Source: Chrysomallon squamiferum
Lineage: Eukaryota; Mollusca; Gastropoda; Neomphalida; Peltospiridae
NCBI GenBank assembly: GCA_012295275.1
Contig: CM022670.1
Location: 35,205,301-35,246,300 of the forward strand
Length of the DNA: 41,000 nt
Direction of reading: 5' to 3'
The notes beneath the pieces were generated by a model. It was not told the DNA's origin. It saw only the letters and a program-made list of their open reading frames with translations, and ran no database searches. The position numbers and the translations under genes are program-made. This document shows, one piece after another, positions 34,090 through 41,000 of the stretch. The first letter of the stretch is position 1; every line of letters begins with the position of its first letter.

Positions 34090-34245
34090 CTGCACAAAAT
34101 TAAAAAATAATTTAAAAAAAAGATAAAAAAAAAAAAAATAATAATAAAAAAAATAAATAAAATAAATAAATAAATAATAAATAAAAAAATAATTTAAAAA
34201 TATATAAAAATAATAATAATATGAAGAAGAAAAGAAAAGAAAAAG
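34090..34245. repeat. A-rich AAAT/AAT simple sequence
   Basis: A-rich runs with AAAT and AAT units. Nothing else is seen. Confidence 0.85.
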
Positions 34246-34689
34246 AAAATTCAGGATATACAGAAATTAAACACTAATTTATATACATTTCAGATAGAGG
34301 CTTATAAACAAACATGCTTACAACACCTGAGCTATGATTTATAAAAGTTGTCTGGCCTTCTTTGGCATGTAAATGTCCACATATGCATTTAACAGATAAC
34401 CTTGGTGAGCTCTGAACATAAAACAGAGAAATCTGCACTATTTGAATGCATAATGATTTTGTGTTTTTTAAATTAATGACTGTTAATCTATGTTATATTA
34501 AAAATGTACATTTACTGTTTCATTAGCCTTCGTAGGAGACATTTTTTTTGTTTGTTTTTAATAAACATGTTTTGTTTTGAAAGTTGTACCCACCACAATA
34601 ATGGTACTCCATTCTTTTTTGAAAACTTACATGTTACATGGGTTGACTGATTTTGTATACTTCGTTAATTTTTGATTATTAATTTATTA

Positions 34690-34980
34690 ACCTTATTGTT
34701 ATTATCATCATCATCATTACTATAATCATCATCATTGTTATTTAGTTATTTATTTGATCACTGTAATTTAGTTATTTACTTATATATTATCATTATCATC
34801 ATTGTCATGATCATCATCACTGTTATTTATTTGTTTATATATTATCATCATTGTTATTTATTTATTTATTATGATCATTGTCATCATCATCATCATCATC
34901 ATCATCATCACCATCACTCCTATCATAATCATTACCACCATTGTTATCATCATCAACATCACTGTTGTCATTAGCATTAC
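34690..34980. repeat. ATC/ATT trinucleotide complex
   Basis: CATCAT runs (purest at about 34880-34912) mixed with TTATTTATT. The open frame through it is His-rich simple repeat and not a gene. Confidence 0.88.
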
Positions 34981-35501
34981 ATGTTTGACTTTATTTTTGA
35001 AAATTATAAACAAGTTGTATCATGTTATCAGTTACTGATTCAAGATTTCTGAAAGCAAAACCAGCAACATTTTACAATCCTAATCCTGATGTTTAATCCA
35101 TGTTACATAATCCTTGTCATACTATCATGTAAGATGACATGGATTTCTCATTGCATAATACCATCAACATCAAATTAAAATTAAGTAATGTCTCCAAAAT
35201 CAAATTAAATAATACCTCCAATGTTATTATCAGTTTAATGTTATGTGTATGTTGTAAACCATAAAATATGAATGTGTGTAAATTTTCAAAACATTTTTGT
35301 ATTAGTTGTTATTAGATTTAAACTTATATTGTTTGTTTGTTTTTGCTTTGTTTTGTTGTTATTTTTGGTTATTATTATTGTTTGACGGGTGGGGTTTGTA
35401 CAATTCCAACATCACTGTTTTAATTAGACTATTTTTTATTAATTTAATAGTATAATAAGGAATTTTTTTAATGGATCTTGTCCATTTATTATATTTTATT
35501 A

Positions 35502-35509
<8 letters not shown>

Positions 35510-35562
<53 letters not shown>
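35510..35562. repeat. ATT microsatellite
   Basis: About seventeen TTA/ATT units in otherwise unique AT-rich sequence. Confidence 0.9.
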
Positions 35563-36554
35563 CTAAAAATTAATTGTTTAGTAATATGACTTCATCATCA
35601 GATTTAAATTTTTTATCCAATCAAACATTTTAGATTTCTTTTTTCCTAATTCTTCATATGTTTAATGCAATTAAATTATTCTATAAATGTTTTATAACCA
35701 AATAAACTGGAGAAAAAGGTTAAACAAAAAATTATTTTATATTTCATTTTGTAAATAAAATATAGTCTGAATTTTGAATTAATCATTGTATCAGAGAAAA
35801 ACATCTATTGACATTTCGTTTTTTAAACACACACCTATATATTCAGTACATGAGGAAGACATACAATTGTGTTTGTTAAACAAATAATAACACAAAAGTG
35901 CTGGTACCAGTGACTTTGATCAATGTTCAGTTGTCTAAATGGCCAATTGGACTTGGGACAGTGCCACATGGTGTTTCTAAGGGCCAGAAACACAGATATT
36001 GACAAATGTGATAAAAGCCAAAAGAATCAGTTATAAATGAATGGCCATTTAAAGCCAGTCACTGAACAAACACCTTAGTACCGTTTAGTAGATGTTTTCA
36101 GTCGTTGTCTTTGTGTTTGCTGGTTCTCTTCAGAAAGGGAAGCACATAAAATGGAGCCTAGGTTGAAATAAATCTTTGGAGACATCCAGTATTTGTGATT
36201 TCAATAACTTTACGGTGTCGAAGTCATAATGAGAATTTTACACACGTAATATAACCAGTGGTACAGGTTGTTTATGAGACAGAAAAAAGAGTTTGTGTTA
36301 AAATACATTTTATTTTACTCATTAACTTATCTTTTTAGAAAAGTTGTACACTTTTATGAATTTTTTTTTTAATTAATGAAAATTCCAAAATGACTGTATT
36401 TATTTTGCTATACAACTGCATTGTTATGCTAATTTCAAATGTAAGAAAATGCAAGTAAATACAGACAGTCAAACAGCCACCTGTTTATCCAACATCCATC
36501 CATTCACACTACTGTATACAAACACCTCTGACTATTTTCATTCATATATATCAA

Positions 36555-36613
36555 TAGAAATATATATATATACATACAAATACACATAAACATGTATGTC
36601 AGTCCATTCATGT

Positions 36614-36648
<35 letters not shown>

Positions 36649-36804
36649 AAATTATGTACCTACCTTTTAAAAATATGTACACACATGTACATACATACAA
36701 ATATATGCACAGAAACATGCATACATACATCCATCCATACATCCATACATATCTATCTAGATACATATACATATATGCATACATATGTACACACATATAT
36801 ACTA

Positions 36805-36880
<76 letters not shown>

Positions 36881-36902
36881 TTCTCTCTCTCTCTCTCTCT
36901 GA
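36555..36902. repeat. CA, CATA and long CT compound microsatellite
   Basis: A CA run (36613-36640), CATA/CATC units, then a nearly pure CT tract from 36808 to 36902 broken by single CTGTCT and CTTTCT units. Frames through it on both strands are repeat artefacts. Confidence 0.93.
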
Positions 36903-37537
36903 GAGCCACATACCACTACAGCTAATTACACATACAATCTCAACACAATCACTCTGTCATTCCTTCCTATGTGTTAACCTGCGGGTGATCATATCAATGT
37001 ATTTAACATTTACCTGGTTTGACCCTGCCTCTGATCCCTTGCTGTAATACAGATTAACATGGATTAGTCTTTCAGTCGAGATTACCCGATCTCCTGCAAT
37101 CCACTGGTAACAGCAAATTAATCCACTCGCATAACATGTGGTTGTGATCTGCATATTTTAAACACCGGCTGTGATAAGCTGTTATGTTATAAATACACAG
37201 ACCTGTTAGTTTTAACCTTGTTCGAGGGATAATACGATCACTGAATGTTTTGGGTTTTTTTTGCATGCTGATATAGTATCTTACAGTATGGGGTGTTTCT
37301 ATGCATTATTAAACATTCAAAAAAAAAAAAAAAAATATTTTTGTTTTAGTGATGTATTTGAATTCCATAATTTAATTTTAATTTTTTTTTTTAATATTTA
37401 TTAATTCTTTGTTTTCATTTTTAAATTATAATATTTTATTGAATCCAAATTTTTATATTTCTTTTTTATTTTAAGCAACTAGTAAATAATAACTATCAAC
37501 AAAATTGATACATGTAAAATGTTCATTTAATTTTATA

Positions 37538-37596
37538 TACACACACACACACACACACACACATACTTATACATACATACATACATACATACATAA

Positions 37597-37638
<42 letters not shown>
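37538..37638. repeat. CA, CATA, TA compound microsatellite
   Basis: CA, then CATA, then TA runs, abutting the left end of the C-rich inverted-repeat element. Confidence 0.92.
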
Positions 37639-37641
<3 letters not shown>

Positions 37642-38270
37642 TCTAGGGCATATCCTCATTTCCCCCTAGTCATCTCCCACTGGTGATTTCCCCCAGTTAT
37701 CTCCCCCATGTCAGTTCCCCCCTGCCTAGCATGTCAAGGAGAATTGATCTTTTGTACAGATTAACTGGATATAAAAAGATAATTGTATATAATATAAATT
37801 GTTTATTTGACATTTCATATTGCATATAGTTACACAATCTTTTGGACACATTTTACATCTGGAGATTGTAAGCAACACCAAGGAGGAAGTCCTGGTAATC
37901 TCTGTGACCAGAGGCTGAAGCCCCTGGGTGGTGTCTTTGTAGGTGCGGTGCTGTGGTAGTTACAGTACTGAGGGACTGTTCTTTTTTCAGAACATCCAGA
38001 AACAGTGAGATATTTGGATGATGATTGCAGTTTGTTGACATGAACTTTGGAACAACATGTGATTAGGACAACAGTTAAGTTTGTTGATAAACAAAAAAAA
38101 ACAAGAATAATTTACCCTTTTTTCATTTATTACCAAGTTTATGCAATGTTAGGCCCCTTCAAAAACCTTATTAATGACTCAGACTATAAGCCAGGATATT
38201 TGACAGTTAAAACAGGTAGGCAGGGGGGAATTGTCGTGGGGGGAAATATCTGGGAAGAAGAGTCCTGACA
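37639..38270 (-). mobile_element. Short DNA-transposon remnant with C-rich inverted repeats, MULE-like tail
   Basis: CAGTTCCCCCCTGCCTAG at 37712-37729 is matched in inverted orientation at 38216-38233 (16 of 18 bases). Further C-rich blocks continue outward on both sides, so this resembles a pair of long, imperfect terminal inverted repeats about 0.6 kb apart. Between them the minus strand (38041 down to 37853) is open for 62 codons with LFLDVLKKEQSLS and ending FLLGVAYNLQM. It recalls from memory the C-terminus of FLYWCH/MULE-type transposases. Only that tail remains, so it would be an internally deleted, non-autonomous copy. It sits between two CA/TA microsatellites. Family assignment is tentative. 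Confidence 0.5.
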
Positions 38271-38342
38271 CTATACATACACACACACACACACACCCAG
38301 ACAGACACACACATACATATATACGTACATACACACACATAT

Positions 38343-38376
<34 letters not shown>

Positions 38377-38436
38377 TTGTGTGTATGTGTGTGTGTATAT
38401 ATAAATATGTATGTATGTATGTATATATACTGTATA

Positions 38437-38473
<37 letters not shown>

Positions 38474-38515
38474 TACAGATATATATATAGATATAGATAT
38501 TGATATAGATATATA
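38271..38515. repeat. CA, TA, GT, GATA compound microsatellite
   Basis: CA runs, then a TA run, then GT, GTAT, TA and GATATA units. The CA and later GT parts are inverted relative to each other. Confidence 0.92.
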
Positions 38516-39399
38516 TTTACAATAATCCTAAATTAATATGTTGAAGCAATAACAAAGCATATCAAGCAACAGAGAAGATTTGTCACTGTGTAATCAGGTC
38601 TTAAGCCTGCAGGCTCCAAGGAAATCCCCAAAGCACTTGAAATAAAGTGTTTTCATTGGTTGCAAACAGAATAATCTGACAGCAATGTTTATCAGAGGAA
38701 ATTACTCAAGTAATGATAATACCAAGCCTGACAGATTTTTCCCAATACCTGGGTTTTGTCACTCGTACAAAACCCACCACCACACACACACACACTACAC
38801 TACACTACACTACACTGTTGCCATTCTCACTATGCAAAAATCATATCCATGCATTTGGAAAATCATATGCATAATGCTTTGTACAGTGAGGTGCAGACTG
38901 TATGAGCTTATTGTGTGAAGTGACAGCCATGTTTATAATTGAAACCACTCACTTGTCAACAAGCAAAAAAATTTCAATAGTACCGTACATGCTTCTGCCT
39001 AGAAACTGATAACAAAAAACTTAACATTGGATAATCAGATCTGTTTGCTCTCTCTTCATAAAACACTCTTTGGGTCTGCTTTGGCAAATGTGATCGCTTG
39101 GTTGCCATTGGTGTGTTATGGTTTCTGACATTTAAACATTCTTCTTGGGACTGAGCAAAATGGCTTGGGTCTGGCCAAAGGAACCTGAACCATCACCGAG
39201 GTTTCAGAAGAAGCAAGTGCTGGTAACAATTGTTTTTTTGTTGTTAATATTGTTGTGTTTTGTGGGTGTTTTTTTTTACGTTTCTTGCTGAAGGAAAGTT
39301 TCTGTTAAAGGTTAAAAATGAAATGCATGAACAACATGAAAGCATTGGTATCAAATTTCACATAAAAGTAAATGTATCATTTTATAGCACCTAGTTATT

Positions 39400-39905
39400 T
39401 GTCTGTCTGTCTGTCTATCTGTATGTATACAATTTAAATGCCCATATGCATACCTACATAATGTTCTTTCTGTTTCTGCTAGTGTACCTATCTACCTACC
39501 TTCCCTCCTGTGTGTGTCTGTCAATCTGTCTAGAAACACCTCTTTACAGACCTCTAACTATCCGTCTATCTGTGTATCATTTAGTCTTTCTGACTCTCTG
39601 CCAGACTGTCTGTATATTTGTCTAACTCTGTCTACCTGCCAACACACATACATAATCAATGAATCGAATCAATCTATTCATCAGAATATCTATCTATCTA
39701 TCTGTTTATCAGTCTGTCTATCTATCTATCTATCTATCTATCTATTATCTGTGTATCTATCTATTTATCTATTTATTTATCTATCTATCTCTACCTACCT
39801 ACTTACATGCCTGCCTGCCAGCCTACCTGTCTACCTGTATTTCTATTTATCCATCTGTTTAACCTGACTGGGTGTTTGTGTGTCTGTCTGTCTATTCATC
39901 TATTG
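39400..39905. repeat. TCTG/TCTA tetranucleotide complex
   Basis: Degenerate CTGTCTGTCTAT units throughout; the purest TCTA run is at about 39717-39745. Long open frames here are repeat artefacts. Confidence 0.9.
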
Positions 39906-40181
39906 TACTATATGTTAATTTCAAATATATTTATAGAAATAAAACTAAAACAGAGATTGTTTTTTTTTATAAGCAGTATGCATACATATTTTTAGAATAT
40001 ATTTATATGAAAATAAAATAAAAATATTTAGAACAAAAAATAAATCCATTATTATTCATTTGCATATTATATGTTATTTTGGTGAGTGTAATGGATTTAA
40101 AAGTATATTTGGAAATAAGACATCCTATCATTATAAAAAATATTGTTGGGTGTCACTTTTTGATTTGTTCTAATGTTGCAG

Positions 40182-40251
40182 GAATCAGATCATTTTCTTG
40201 AAAAGCGTTTACAGAAATGTTTGATTTCTTTTGCATTGGATGATAGAATAG
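40182..40251 (+). other. Weak exon candidate, 23 codons
   Basis: A TTCTAATGTTGCAG acceptor (with a branch-point-like CTAAT) and a GTATCA donor at 40252 bracket 70 nt. Only phase 0 is open, reading ESDHFLEKRLQKCLISFAL then DDRIG. Phase 0 would fit the putative first exon at 29542-29562. I do not recognise the peptide; it may be chance. Confidence 0.3.
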
Positions 40252-41000
40252 GTATCAGAAAAAATATAGAAGCTGTCATATCAGTACATGTGATTGATTT
40301 CTTGACTGTCATTTACTGGACAGGTCTAATGAGGGTCTCATTCCACATTTTGAGATACTGTTGTGTCATTAGCTATGGCCAGATGTCAGTGCCCTTTGAA
40401 GAATCATCTTGTGATACGTTTGTCTACTAATCGTAACTAATTCAGTGTATTTGTACCTTTAATACTTTCTTCTTTTTTAAGTAAGATATTTCTAAGAGCA
40501 TTATTTGTATTATTTACTTAAAAAATAGGACAGAATGTAAGTAATCCTAAAACAAAACATGTGGTAAAGAAAAAAATGTATAGAGCATTATGTCCAGAGG
40601 GGTGTTTCCTGTTGCCATCAGTGCCTCATAATTATCTCATCAAAGGCCATTGAACATGCTTTTCTATTTAAAAAGAGTAACCATTGGTTACTGGACTAGT
40701 CATTGGTTACTGGTGTTTTGTGAAGGCTTGATCAAATATTCTAAACAACTGAGCTGAAATTCACTGTCTAGGACAAAAAATTATAAGAAAATGGTTGTTA
40801 TCTCTAAGAATCTAAATTAAACACTGTTCCAGCTGATTATTATCATAATAAATTAAGTATTTGTTGATATGTAATTATAATTAGTATTCAGAGATATTAA
40901 TAAATATTTTTTTCATTACTGTATTACGTGAAACAATGATGTGCAGCCATGTTGTCCTTATAAACAGCTCTAAAACTGAAATTTAAATTTTATTTGTTAT

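Larger units (their letters stand above)
29563..41000 (+). other. Probable intronic sequence of the second gene
   Basis: CpG falls again to about 4 per kb over 11.4 kb, like the DPYD body. Content: A/T-rich simple sequence (29.6-30.24 kb), unique AT-rich sequence (30.24-30.66, 31.6-32.2, 33.6-34.1, 34.25-34.68, 35.0-35.45, 35.6-36.5, 36.9-37.3, 38.5-39.4, 39.9-41.0 kb), and the minisatellites and transposon remnant listed separately. Only one weak exon candidate (40182-40251) was seen. Confidence 0.4.

Noticed and set aside
34363-34385. Possible 9-nt micro-exon between TTTAACAG and GTGAGC
   Set aside because: Splice-like signals this short are expected by chance; nothing else supports it.
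36930-37260. Unique, CpG-bearing stretch with a GTTCGAG B-box-like site, considered as a tRNA gene or SINE
   Set aside because: No matching A-box at the right distance and no cloverleaf could be folded by eye.
39155-39222. ATG-started segment reading MAWVWPKEPEPSPRFQKKQ and ending at a GTAACA donor
   Set aside because: No convincing acceptor or promoter upstream, the phase does not fit the 29542 exon, and the segment is short. Worth remembering only if transcripts appear.

Overview
The window looks like nuclear DNA of an invertebrate animal. It is very AT-rich (GC roughly 28% by eye), full of micro- and minisatellites, and its only clearly recognisable gene is a spliced animal enzyme gene with GT-AG introns. 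A lophotrochozoan such as a mollusc is my best guess from the repeat style, mosaic CpG depletion and a MULE-like transposon remnant, but the phylum is not proven. Nothing prokaryotic was seen (no operons, no CRISPR).

Region 1 (1-13261, + strand) holds 20 exons of dihydropyrimidine dehydrogenase (DPYD), the first and rate-limiting enzyme of uracil and thymine breakdown. The exons match human residues 51 to 1025, so only about the first 50 codons lie upstream of the window. Nearly every splice site falls where it does in human. All Fe-S cysteines, the nucleotide-binding loops and the catalytic cysteine can be found. Two single-base lesions break the frame: an extra C at 465-467 and a missing base near 5248. 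The affected exon blocks are exactly 1 nt too long and 1 nt too short relative to human. They are either assembly errors or an early inactivated allele.

Region 2 (13262 to about 19650) has no coding sequence and is strongly CpG-depleted. It is probably a long DPYD 3' UTR or read-through zone, ending near an AATAAA at 19622 followed by a GT-rich stretch. Region 3 (about 19.7-29.6 kb) has normal CpG density and holds no clear gene. It contains microsatellites, a 44/46-bp minisatellite, an RFX-type X-box and one orphan exon-like segment (22081-22137).

Region 4 (29.3-29.56 kb) is a compact CpG-rich block ending in an ATG, seven codons and a splice donor. I read it as the promoter and first exon of a second + strand gene. 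From there to the right edge (29.6-41 kb) CpG is depleted again, as in a transcribed gene body. This part contains large minisatellites, a short C-rich terminal-inverted-repeat element with a MULE-like transposase tail (about 37.64-38.27 kb), and one weak exon candidate at 40182-40251. The identity of the second gene cannot be read from this window.
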